Source: Cucumibacter marinus DSM 18995
GTDB taxonomy: Bacteria > Pseudomonadota > Alphaproteobacteria > Rhizobiales > Devosiaceae
Reading direction: 5' to 3'
DNA length: 64,000 nt
NCBI RefSeq assembly: GCF_000429865.1
Contig: NZ_KE386980.1
Coordinates: forward strand, 1,079 to 65,078
Of this stretch, positions 36,080-43,873 are shown one piece after another; positions within the stretch are counted from its first letter, which is position 1; every line of letters starts with the position of its first letter. Both the position numbers and the translations under genes were made by a program. The notes under the pieces are model-generated. The model searched no databases. It saw nothing but the letters and a program-made list of their open reading frames with translations, and was not told where the DNA came from.

Positions 36080-38266
36080 ATGCTGCGCCGCCTGCACTCT
36101 CTGCCCGGCCTTGCCGCCGCCCTCTTCGTGATCCTGATGTCGGTCACAGGAGCCGTTCTGTCTCTTGACCCCCTGATCGCCCAAATCGGTACGCCCCCGT
36201 CCGATGCGGCGATCACGACAGGCGATCTGGCGGCGGATGTCGTCCGCAACCTGCCGGGCGTCGAGCGCATCACGCGCAGTGCCTCCGGGGCGATCACCGC
36301 CTATGCCGAAACCGATACTGGCGACGTCGCCGGCTACGCCATTGACCCGGCAACGGGCACCGTCATCGGCGAGGCCACGGCCTCGCCTGTCATGGAGTTC
36401 TTCAAACAGCTGCACCGGTCGATGTTCCTGGGCACCGGTGGGCGCGCCCTGGCCGGCATCGCGGCGGCGGCCATGGTGATCCTCGCCCTTTCCGGGGTCT
36501 ATTTGCTGGTCCGCCGCCTCGGCGGCTGGCGGAAAGTCTTCGCTCCCGCTCAAGGCACGCTCAGCCAGCGACTGCATGTCGAAGGCGCGCGCATCGCCGT
36601 CGCCGGTCTGCTGCTGTCGGCAATGACCGGCTTCTATATGGCGCTTGTCACATTCGGCCTTGTGCCCGACGGCTCGGACACCTGGCTGGCCTTCCCCGAC
36701 ACTGTTGATGGTGGCCAGCCCGCGGCCATCGACAGCCTCACCGCCCTCCAGTCGGTGCCGCTCAGCCAGATGCGCGAGCTCGTATTCCCCTTTGCAGGCG
36801 ACACGGAGGACGTCTTCACCCTGATCACGGCAAACGGGCAGGGCTTTGTCGACCAGGCGACCGGGCAGTGGCTGGTGTTCGAGCCCAATTCCCTCGCCCA
36901 GTCGTTCTATCAGGCCATCTATACGCTTCACACCGGACAGGGCATGGCCTGGCTCGGCCTCGTCCTGGGCCTGCTGGCGCTGGTCACCCCGCTTCTGGCG
37001 GTCACTGGCACGCTGATCTGGTATCGGCGCCAACGCGCCACCCCGCGCATCAAGGCCAACACCCCGCCAGCTCGCGCCGACATGGTCATCCTTGTCGGGT
37101 CGGAAGGAAACTCGACCTGGGGGTTCGCTGCCGAACTGCACGCCCGACTTACGGCAACCGGCATCAAGGTCCACACCGCATCCATGAACGCGGTGCGCCA
37201 GCACTATCCCAATGCCCGCCTGATGTTCGCGCTCACGTCGACCTATGGCGACGGCGCCGCACCGCACAGCGCCAACCGTTTCCTCGCAAGACTGGCTGAC
37301 ATGGAGAAATCACCTGTCCCCGCCTTCTGCGTGCTCGGTTTCGGGGACCAGAGTTTCCCGCGCTATTGCGCCTTCGCAGAAGCCATCGATCAGGCGCTTG
37401 CGCAAAAGGGCAGTGTGCGGTTCCAGCCCCTGGGGCGTATCGATCGCCAGTCGGCACAGGCTTTCGCCGATTGGGGCCGCCAGCTTGGCGACCGGCTGCG
37501 CCTGCCTCTGACCCTTGATCATGTGCCGCCCCGGCCTCGTAGCCGTAGGCTGGTCCTTGCCGAACGGCTTGACTATGGCCATGAGGTTCAGGCGCCGACC
37601 ACCGTCCTGCGCTTCGCCTCCTCCAGGGGCCGTCTGCCCCGTGCCATGCCCGGTGATCTGCTGGCCATCCTGCCGCCGGGCAGCGTCGTGCCGCGTTACT
37701 ATTCGGTCGCTTCGAGCTCCAGGCGCGAAGGGGTTATCGAAATCTGCGTCCGCAAGCAGCGCGGCGGGCTGTGCTCCGAATTCCTGCATGCGTTGGAACC
37801 GGGCGAGACCGTCGAGGCCTTCGTCAAACCCAATCCGGCCTTCCGTCCGGCAAAGGGCAAGAAGCCGATCATCCTTGTTGGCGCCGGGGCCGGCATTGCT
37901 CCGCTCATGGGCTTTGTCCGGGGCAACCCCGTTGGCCGCGCTGCACATCTTTATTGGGGTGGCCGCGATCCCCAATCCGATTTCCTCTATCGCGATGAGC
38001 TGGCGCAAAGCCTTGAAGAAGGCCGCCTGACCCGGCTGGGCGCCGCATTTTCCCGCGTGGTCGGCGGCGGCTATGTCCAGGACGAACTGCGCCGCGATGC
38101 CGACCGGCTCCGCCGTCTGATCGCCGATGGTGCCCAGATTCTTGTCTGCGGCGGGCGCGACATGGGCGAGGGCGTCCGTGCCGCGTTTGATGAAGTGCTC
38201 GAGCCTCTTGCGCTCAGCACCTCGGCCTTGCGCGCAGAAGGAAGGTATCTCGAAGATGTCTATTGA
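36080..38266 (+). CDS. PepSY membrane/flavodoxin/ferredoxin-NADP reductase fusion protein
   Basis: A 728-residue membrane flavoprotein. A PepSY-type four-helix membrane part (about 1-318) places His6, His112, His166 and His284 near helix ends, possible haem ligands. A flavodoxin-like domain follows (about 333-470), then an FNR-type FAD/NADPH domain (480-728) with RYYSVASSS (FAD binding) and ILVGAGAGIAP (nucleotide binding). It probably moves electrons from cytosolic NAD(P)H through FAD, FMN and haem to the periplasm. GGAGGTGAT precedes the ATG. It lies 36 bases after the DUF2271 gene. Confidence 0.9.
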   Translation: MLRRLHSLPGLAAALFVILMSVTGAVLSLDPLIAQIGTPPSDAAITTGDLAADVVRNLPGVERITRSASGAITAYAETDTGDVAGYAIDPATGTVIGEATASPVMEFFKQLHRSMFLGTGGRALAGIAAAAMVILALSGVYLLVRRLGGWRKVFAPAQGTLSQRLHVEGARIAVAGLLLSAMTGFYMALVTFGLVPDGSDTWLAFPDTVDGGQPAAIDSLTALQSVPLSQMRELVFPFAGDTEDVFTLITANGQGFVDQATGQWLVFEPNSLAQSFYQAIYTLHTGQGMAWLGLVLGLLALVTPLLAVTGTLIWYRRQRATPRIKANTPPARADMVILVGSEGNSTWGFAAELHARLTATGIKVHTASMNAVRQHYPNARLMFALTSTYGDGAAPHSANRFLARLADMEKSPVPAFCVLGFGDQSFPRYCAFAEAIDQALAQKGSVRFQPLGRIDRQSAQAFADWGRQLGDRLRLPLTLDHVPPRPRSRRLVLAERLDYGHEVQAPTTVLRFASSRGRLPRAMPGDLLAILPPGSVVPRYYSVASSSRREGVIEICVRKQRGGLCSEFLHALEPGETVEAFVKPNPAFRPAKGKKPIILVGAGAGIAPLMGFVRGNPVGRAAHLYWGGRDPQSDFLYRDELAQSLEEGRLTRLGAAFSRVVGGGYVQDELRRDADRLRRLIADGAQILVCGGRDMGEGVRAAFDEVLEPLALSTSALRAEGRYLEDVY

Positions 38267-39239
38267 GCTCGCCACCCACCCCACCGACACGATGCGCTTT
38301 GTCTTGAGCGGCCCGACCATGGGCACGCGATGGTCGGCTGTCTTCCACGCAGCAGCCACCATCGATGCAAGAAGGATAGAGGCCGCGCTTCAGGCCACGG
38401 TGGGACAGGTCGATGACGAGATGTCGACCTACAAGTCGAACTCGGCCATCTCCCGCTTCAACACCGCCCCCGTCGGTGAATGGGTCGAAATGCCCGACCT
38501 GACGATGCGGGTGATCACCGCAGGGCTCGAGATCGGCCGCCTTTCCGGCGGCATGTTCGACATCGGGCTGGGCAGGGCGGTTGCGCATTGGGGCTTTGGT
38601 GCCGATGCCGACGCGGTTGGCGACGAGGGAGCGGCTCCCGGATCGAGCGCTGCCGAAGCGCTTCACCTCCACTCGGACGGGTCGCAAATCATGCGCAGCG
38701 CGGATATCCGTCTCGACCTGTCGGCCATCGCCAAGGGCTTCGGCGTCGACTGCCTCGCAGATTTGCTCGAATCCTTCGGCGTCACCCGCTATCTCGTCGG
38801 GATCGACGGCGAAATGCGGGCCGGGCAGGAAAAGCCGGACGGGTCCGGCTGGCTCGTCGGCATCGAGGCCCCGGACGTTGAGACCCGCGGCCTCGCCCGG
38901 ACCATTGAACTGTGTGATGCCGCTATCGCGACCTCGGGCGACTATCGCCATCGTCGCCAGGTCGGCGCACGAACCATTTCCCACACCCTCGATCCGCGGT
39001 CGGGCGCGCCGCTGGCCAACGCGCCGGCCTCCGTTACGGTGATCGCGCCCGATGCCATGCAGGCCGATGCCTGGGCCACAGCGCTTGGCGTCATGGGAAC
39101 AGGCAAAGGATTGAAATTCGCCGAGGCCCATGCCCTCAGCGCCTTGTTCATGTTCCGCCACGACAGCGGCCTGTCTGCCGTTGGTACCGGCCTGTTTGCC
39201 CTGGATTTCAGGGGCTGCGAAGGGGTGCCGGGAACCTGA
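38256..39239 (+). CDS. apbE: FAD:protein FMN transferase (ApbE)
   Basis: A 327-residue ApbE enzyme that transfers FMN from FAD to a Thr or Ser on extracytoplasmic proteins. Family blocks are GPTMGTRW near the N terminus, FDIGLGRAVAHWGFG, DLSAIAKGFGVDCLADLL and HTLDPRSGAPL. No clear signal peptide or lipobox is seen, which is unusual if it modifies an exported target; an alternative upstream start was not convincing. ATG 38256 overlaps the reductase stop by 11 bases. Its likely substrate is the DUF2271 protein encoded in the same operon. Confidence 0.92.
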   Translation: MSIELATHPTDTMRFVLSGPTMGTRWSAVFHAAATIDARRIEAALQATVGQVDDEMSTYKSNSAISRFNTAPVGEWVEMPDLTMRVITAGLEIGRLSGGMFDIGLGRAVAHWGFGADADAVGDEGAAPGSSAAEALHLHSDGSQIMRSADIRLDLSAIAKGFGVDCLADLLESFGVTRYLVGIDGEMRAGQEKPDGSGWLVGIEAPDVETRGLARTIELCDAAIATSGDYRHRRQVGARTISHTLDPRSGAPLANAPASVTVIAPDAMQADAWATALGVMGTGKGLKFAEAHALSALFMFRHDSGLSAVGTGLFALDFRGCEGVPGT

Positions 39240-39325
39240 ACGCTTTGTGAATGCCGGTCTCAGATTGCGTTCAATGCTCCTGGGCCAATCTCTCCTCATC
39301 GAATGAGACCCGAGGAGAGGGAAAC

Positions 39326-39736
39326 ATGCATACCGAAGTCCAGAACGTCCGCAAAGTGGTGCTGGGTCTGATGGCCGGGCTCCTCATCACCGTTACCGCA
39401 GCCGCCTTCACGGTGCAGCCCGCCCACGCCACCAATTATGGCTATGGCCACAACAATCAAGGTGGCTATCAGCAGGGTGGCTACAACAATCAAGGCGGTT
39501 ACCAGCGCCATGGCTATCAGGTCGAGCGCTATGCCCGCGTCAACGTCGCCTATTACGACCACCTGAATGTCCGCCGCTGGCCTGCCCATTACTCGCAGAA
39601 GATCGGCAAACTGCGCCCGCATACCCGGGTCTGGGTCGAACGCTGCGTCACCGTCCCGAACTCGTCAGACTGGTGCAAGATCAGCGCCCGCCACGTCTCG
39701 GGCTGGGTGAACTCCAGATATCTGCGCTTGTATTAA
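39326..39736 (+). CDS. exported SH3-domain protein
   Basis: A 136-residue protein with a signal peptide (cut after AHA, about residue 36), a short Gly/Asn/Gln/Tyr-rich low-complexity stretch in which NNQGGYQ is repeated, and a bacterial SH3 domain (about 70-136: LNVRRWPAHYSQKIGKLRPHTRVWVERC, then WCKISARHVSGWVNSRYL). Such SH3 domains bind peptidoglycan or other envelope polymers. A conserved Cys pair may form a disulfide. GAGGAGAGG precedes ATG 39326; a strong terminator follows. Confidence 0.88.
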   Translation: MHTEVQNVRKVVLGLMAGLLITVTAAAFTVQPAHATNYGYGHNNQGGYQQGGYNNQGGYQRHGYQVERYARVNVAYYDHLNVRRWPAHYSQKIGKLRPHTRVWVERCVTVPNSSDWCKISARHVSGWVNSRYLRLY

Positions 39737-39778
39737 GCGCTCGTACGAAAGGCCTCCTATCCTGTACGACCTCACTGT

Positions 39779-39806
39779 CCCGGCTGCTCGCAGCCGGGCT
39801 TTTTTC
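39779..39806 (+). terminator. rho-independent terminator after the SH3 gene
   Basis: CCCGGCTG-CTCG-CAGCCGGG forms a perfect 8-bp stem with a 4-base loop, followed by CTTTTTT. It lies 42 bases after the SH3 gene stop. Confidence 0.88.
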
Positions 39807-39872
39807 TTGCCGAGGATCGGGGGAGGAAGGCGGGATCGATGTCTGTGCCCAGGCTGGCCCTATGCACCACCG

Positions 39873-40018
39873 TCATGCCGGCAGGGACATCACCTCTCCC
39901 CTCGGGGGAGAGGTCGATCCGAAGGATCGGGTGAGGGGGCCTTGAGCCAACTCGGGACCGCGGCCTTCGCCGGGGCGACGCCTGTTGTTTGGTCGGCGCG
40001 CTGCCTCGCCCACCGCCG
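39873..40018. repeat. 146-bp intergenic repeat, copy 1
   Basis: Starts TCATGCCGGCAGGGACATCA and ends CACCGCCG. It matches copy 2 at 40163-40308 over the whole length with only scattered substitutions and no indel. It contains internal hairpins (CTCTCCC...GGGAGAG; CGATCC-GAA-GGATCG). No coding capacity is evident. Repeats of this look are scattered through intergenic regions in Hyphomicrobiales, but I cannot name the family. Confidence 0.75.
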
Positions 40019-40162
40019 ACATCACCCGGTTTAGTCGGGTGTTCCATGGGAGGCAGCCAGATGGACCACCCGAACATGTCGGGTGATGACGGGGTGAGGA
40101 TGCAATGTCAGCAGGTGACTGACATCACCCCGCGCTTTCCCGGTCTTGAACCGGGACCTCGA

Positions 40163-40308
40163 TCATGCCGGCAGGGACATCACCCCTCCCCTTGGGAGAG
40201 AGGTCGATCCGAAGGATCGGGTGAGGGGGCCTTGAGCCAGCTCGGGACCCCGGCCTTCGCCGGGGCGACGCCCGTTGTTTGGCCGACGCGCGACCTCGCC
40301 CACCGCCG
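40163..40308. repeat. 146-bp intergenic repeat, copy 2
   Basis: Offset exactly 290 bases from copy 1 in the same orientation. A third, degenerate fragment (GGACCCCGGCTTTCGCCGCGGCGACG) lies near 40446-40471, corresponding to the CCGGCCTTCGCCGGGGCGACG part of both copies. Confidence 0.75.
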
Positions 40309-40364
40309 TCATTCCGGCGGACGCCGAAACCAAGCAAACCCAGACAACGTATAGTGAATAAACA

Positions 40365-40378
40365 AACGAACGTTCGTT
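40365..40378. promoter_or_regulatory. 14-bp palindrome resembling a TetR-family operator
   Basis: AACGAACGTTCGTT is a perfect palindrome in a locally AT-richer patch of the intergenic region. It looks like operators of TetR-family repressors, but no TetR gene is within the window, and the next gene (asparaginase) starts about 550 bases away. Confidence 0.4.
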
Positions 40379-40523
40379 CGTTGCATGGTCTGATTGACTA
40401 CTGGATCCTGCCATCGATTGGTCTTTGTACAGCGTCAATGGCTACTGGACCCCGGCTTTCGCCGCGGCGACGGTGGTGGGTTGAGACAAGCCGTGCCACT
40501 CCCTCCGCCGTCATCCCGAACAA

Positions 40524-40680
40524 GCCTGCCGGCGCGAGGCAAAGAACTGGCCGGGACTGCGAGACGTCCCGCCAATCGGTCCGGTGGATCGATTGGAGGT
40601 GAGCAGGCCATGCGAGCTACGCTCGAATGGCAGAATGCCCAATTGCAACGAGGCCCCGGATCAGCCTGCCGGCGCGAGGC
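40524..40680. repeat. short repeat GCCTGCCGGCGCGAGGC, two copies
   Basis: The 17-base sequence occurs at 40524-40540 and at 40664-40680, each followed by a purine-rich stretch and a GGCCGGG-like segment. Together with the 146-bp repeats it shows that the whole 39807-40926 gap is built from intergenic repeat material; I see no gene in it. Confidence 0.5.
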
Positions 40681-40926
40681 GAAAGGAGGCCGGGGCAGCC
40701 CGGGAGGATGCGGTCGCCAACAGCCCTCATTCTGAGGCGGGAGCGCCATTGGCGCGACCCTCGAAGGACGAGGTCGGGCTGTGAAGTCAGCGCCGTCACC
40801 CCCTGAATTCGAGAGCTTTTCGTCCCCACCGGTAGACGCAATTTGTCTCAAAAACTCCCGTCCGCCGGGGCGTTGACCGCCATCATCGGCTATGGTCCAA
40901 ATACCGGCTCAACACAGGGACATGTT

Positions 40927-41931
40927 ATGGCGGCGAATCCGGTTCTGGCAGAAGTCTGGCGCGGCAATGCGCTTGAAAACATCCACCGGGGCGCCTGGTG
41001 TGTTGCGCGGGCTGACGGGTCCGTTGTCAGAAGCATCGGTGACATCGACCGGGCCATATTCCCGCGCTCCGCCATCAAGGCCATCCAGGCGCTCGCCATG
41101 TTCCGCTCGGGTGCTGCCGAACGCTATGAGATCACCGATGAAGCCATCGCCATGGCCTGCGCTTCCCACCATGGCGAACCGCGCCATGTCGAAGCGGTGG
41201 CGCGGGCGCTGACCGCGCTCGGGCTGAGCGTGACCCAGCTCGAATGTGGCGCGCACCCGCCGACCAACAAGCAGGCCCGCAAGGCATTGGCCGAGACCGG
41301 CGGCAACCCGAGCGCGCTGCACAATAATTGCTCGGGCAAGCATGCTGGCATGTTGGGCGTCGCGCTGGCGCTCGGCGTTGATCCTTCCGGTTATGTCGGG
41401 CGCAATCATCCGGTCCAGAAACTGGTTCGCGAGATGATCGAAACGGTTATCGACACCGGTCTGTCGGAGGATCGTTGCGGCACCGATGGCTGCTCGATCC
41501 CGACCTATGCAGCCCCGCTTTCAGCTTTCGCCAGGGGCTTTGCCCGCATGGCGACAGGCGAAGGATTGCCTGAAGATCTCCAACAGGCTTCGACCCGCAT
41601 TTTCGATGCCATCGTCGCCGATCCGTTCCTCATCGCCGGTACTGGCGCCTTCGATACCGGCGCCATGACCGCGTTCGGGGGACGGTTGGTGGTCAAGATC
41701 GGTGCAGAGGGCGTGTTTTGCGGCGCCTTGCGGGACAAGGGCATCGGCTTCGCGCTCAAATGTGATGACGGGAACATGGTCGCCGCTGAGGCGATGGTTG
41801 CCGCCCTTCTCAATCAAGTGGCCGAGCCTAACGAGGCCGAAGTCGCCTTCCTGCAATCGCGCATGAATAAGACCGGCTACAATTGGCGCAAGATCGAGGT
41901 CAACCAGACCCGGGCCGTCCTGCCTGACTAG
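40927..41931 (+). CDS. L-asparaginase II family protein (ReAV type)
   Basis: A 334-residue asparaginase of the Asparaginase_II family, unrelated in fold to the E. coli enzymes; it hydrolyses L-asparagine to aspartate and ammonia. With the start at ATG 40927 the key residues fall at Ser48 and Lys51 (PRSAIK), Ser80 (ASHHGEP), Cys135 and Lys138 (NNCSGKHAG) and Cys189 (TDGCS), the same numbering I recall for the Rhizobium etli enzyme ReAV, which supports this start over the upstream TTG at 40843. Its stop overlaps the stop of the convergent Tat protein gene (CTAG). Confidence 0.9.
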   Translation: MAANPVLAEVWRGNALENIHRGAWCVARADGSVVRSIGDIDRAIFPRSAIKAIQALAMFRSGAAERYEITDEAIAMACASHHGEPRHVEAVARALTALGLSVTQLECGAHPPTNKQARKALAETGGNPSALHNNCSGKHAGMLGVALALGVDPSGYVGRNHPVQKLVREMIETVIDTGLSEDRCGTDGCSIPTYAAPLSAFARGFARMATGEGLPEDLQQASTRIFDAIVADPFLIAGTGAFDTGAMTAFGGRLVVKIGAEGVFCGALRDKGIGFALKCDDGNMVAAEAMVAALLNQVAEPNEAEVAFLQSRMNKTGYNWRKIEVNQTRAVLPD

Positions 41932-43262
41932 CTGAACTGGTTCGCCACAACCGTGAGCTGCGGATAGCGGTCGCTCGCCGCCTGCAGGTCGCGTTCGGCC
42001 ATCTCGGTCCAGCGCATACCGGCAATTGCGGTGTCAGCGACCTCTGCGATCACATTGCCGCTGACCAGCGCCGTGCCGGCATTCTCGGCAACGGATACCC
42101 CGATCCCGACATTGACCGCGCGGATCATGTTGCCGGTGACCGCGACATTTCTCAGGAACGGTCCCCACCCGACGACCATGCCAAAACCGGGCACCGTGTC
42201 GATGGTATTGCCGGTGACCGCGATATCGGCCTCGACACCGATCCCGACCGGGTGGGTGTCGGGATTGACCGGGCTGCCGCTCTTTATGTTACGCACGACA
42301 TTGCCAGAACAGGTCGCGAGCCGACCGCCGCTGTCGAAATTGGTGATCGAGATGCCGATGGCGGCATCGTCGACGATATTGTCAGCGATCACCGAGCCGT
42401 CGAACCCGAACTCGGAGAAGATCGCAACCTCGCCCAGCCCGCGCGCCAGATTGCCGGTGATCAGGCAATCGCTTGTCGAGTTCAGCCGCACCGCAGAGAA
42501 GGCGCAGTCGGTCATTACATTGTCCGAGATGATCACGCCGCCGGCGCGGAAGACATTGATGCCATTGCCGTTCTGGCCATTGCCGCCGCCCAGCCAGTCG
42601 ATGCCGGAGATGCGGTTGCCGGTGACGATGGTGCCGTCATAGCCTTTTTCATTTCGCCAGACGAGAATGCCGCCATTGGAACAGTCTGCAACCCGGTTGC
42701 CGGTGATGCGAAGCCCGGTGCTGTCATTGGCGAAGATGCCGGATTGGGCGGTGCTCTCGATTTCGCAGTCCGAGATCACGCCGCCCGAACGCCACAGCCC
42801 GATGCCGTGGCCCGCGCCGCCGGCCACCCGCACACGGTCGAGAGACAGATCGCGCGCATTGCCGATCGCAATCAGCCCTTCGCGCGGCGCGCCGGCGCTG
42901 CTCAACCCCTCGATGGCGAGATTGTTGAGCGCCAATCTATCCCCGCCCTTGAAAACCATGCCAGGGGCATCGCCACTCACGAGAAATCGAGTCGTCCCGC
43001 CGCTCGATCCGGTCATGAAGGTGCCATCCGGCAAATCAAGGGAAGCGATCCGATAAGTGCCCGGCGAGATATAAACGCCACGCCCTGCATTTGCGGCTTC
43101 GTTTACAGCTCGCTGCAGCGCCGCTGTCTGGTCGTCGTTGCTGTCCGGCACGAGCCCCAGATCGGCCGCATCAACGGCATTGCCTTGCGCCCAGGCCGGC
43201 AGCGCCGTGCCCAGAAGCGGCAGCGAAATCAGACTCTTGAGAAAGTGGCGGCGATGCGTCAT
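41928..43262 (-). CDS. Tat-exported right-handed beta-helix repeat protein (TIGR03808-like)
   Basis: A 444-residue protein with a twin-arginine signal (HRRHFLKS, then a hydrophobic stretch and AWA cleavage site near residue 26). The rest consists of parallel beta-helix repeats of about 22 residues rich in G-N-x-I/V patterns (VTGNRI, ISDNVM, ITGNLA, VSGNVI). It resembles the uncharacterised family TIGR03808 of alphaproteobacteria. Such folds often bind or cleave polysaccharides, but no lyase residues stand out. ATG 43262 places the RR motif at residues 4-5; a longer frame from 43307 has no similarity. Confidence 0.85.
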   Translation of the reverse strand: MTHRRHFLKSLISLPLLGTALPAWAQGNAVDAADLGLVPDSNDDQTAALQRAVNEAANAGRGVYISPGTYRIASLDLPDGTFMTGSSGGTTRFLVSGDAPGMVFKGGDRLALNNLAIEGLSSAGAPREGLIAIGNARDLSLDRVRVAGGAGHGIGLWRSGGVISDCEIESTAQSGIFANDSTGLRITGNRVADCSNGGILVWRNEKGYDGTIVTGNRISGIDWLGGGNGQNGNGINVFRAGGVIISDNVMTDCAFSAVRLNSTSDCLITGNLARGLGEVAIFSEFGFDGSVIADNIVDDAAIGISITNFDSGGRLATCSGNVVRNIKSGSPVNPDTHPVGIGVEADIAVTGNTIDTVPGFGMVVGWGPFLRNVAVTGNMIRAVNVGIGVSVAENAGTALVSGNVIAEVADTAIAGMRWTEMAERDLQAASDRYPQLTVVANQFS

Positions 43263-43367
43263 GGCGGCTTTTCTGCGGGGGTTCTGCGGTCCTCGGTCAC
43301 CCGCCATTATGCCGCCCTGGCACCGGTTTGTGCCCGGCGAACTGATGAACCGGTTAATGGCCCGATT

Positions 43368-43694
43368 CTAGACCTTTCGAAGTCGGACCGCCGTGCCCGA
43401 GCAGGTCACCATCAGCATGGCCCCGCGGCTGCCCACGGTCTCGTAATCCATTGAAACGCCTACGATTGCGTCGGCACCGAGCACCTGTGCCCGGTCGCGC
43501 ATTTCCTCGATCGACACGTCCCGCGCCTGACCGAGCGATTCTTCATAGGCCGCCGCACGCCCCCCGACATAGTCGGTCACCGTGCCCATGACGTCCCTGA
43601 GGATGTTGGCGCCCATGATTGTCTCGCCCGTCACAAGGCCGAGATAATCAGTGATTTCAAAGCCTTGCAGTGTGTCTGTGGTGCTTAGCAGCAT
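43368..43694 (-). CDS. YbjQ/UPF0145 family protein
   Basis: A 108-residue protein of the DUF74/YbjQ family: [30 protein letters not shown] (in part), [23 protein letters not shown] and a C-terminal GTAV strand. Members are small pentameric cytosolic proteins whose function is not established. GAGGGG precedes ATG 43694. It is divergent from the HerA-like gene. Confidence 0.88.
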   Translation of the reverse strand: MLLSTTDTLQGFEITDYLGLVTGETIMGANILRDVMGTVTDYVGGRAAAYEESLGQARDVSIEEMRDRAQVLGADAIVGVSMDYETVGSRGAMLMVTCSGTAVRLRKV

Positions 43695-43873
43695 GGCGTT
43701 CCCCTCGATGCATAGCCAACCAGATAAGGTCTCGACGCCCGGTCTCCAAGCCCCCGTGGGCAGGCAGACCAGTATATCTCGTCTGCCACCGACCGGGGGC
43801 AAGCGCTGATTGCCTGTTGTGGACCTGCGCGCCCGCTGGCTATAACCGCCGGACGGAAAAAGGAAAGCGGCGC

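Noticed and set aside
35564-37267. 567-codon minus-strand frame
   Set aside because: Antisense to the DUF2271 and PepSY reductase genes, both of which have clear domains and ribosome binding sites.
39842-40354. Repeat zone as a CRISPR array
   Set aside because: Units are 146 bp, only two good copies exist, and there are no regular spacers or cas genes.
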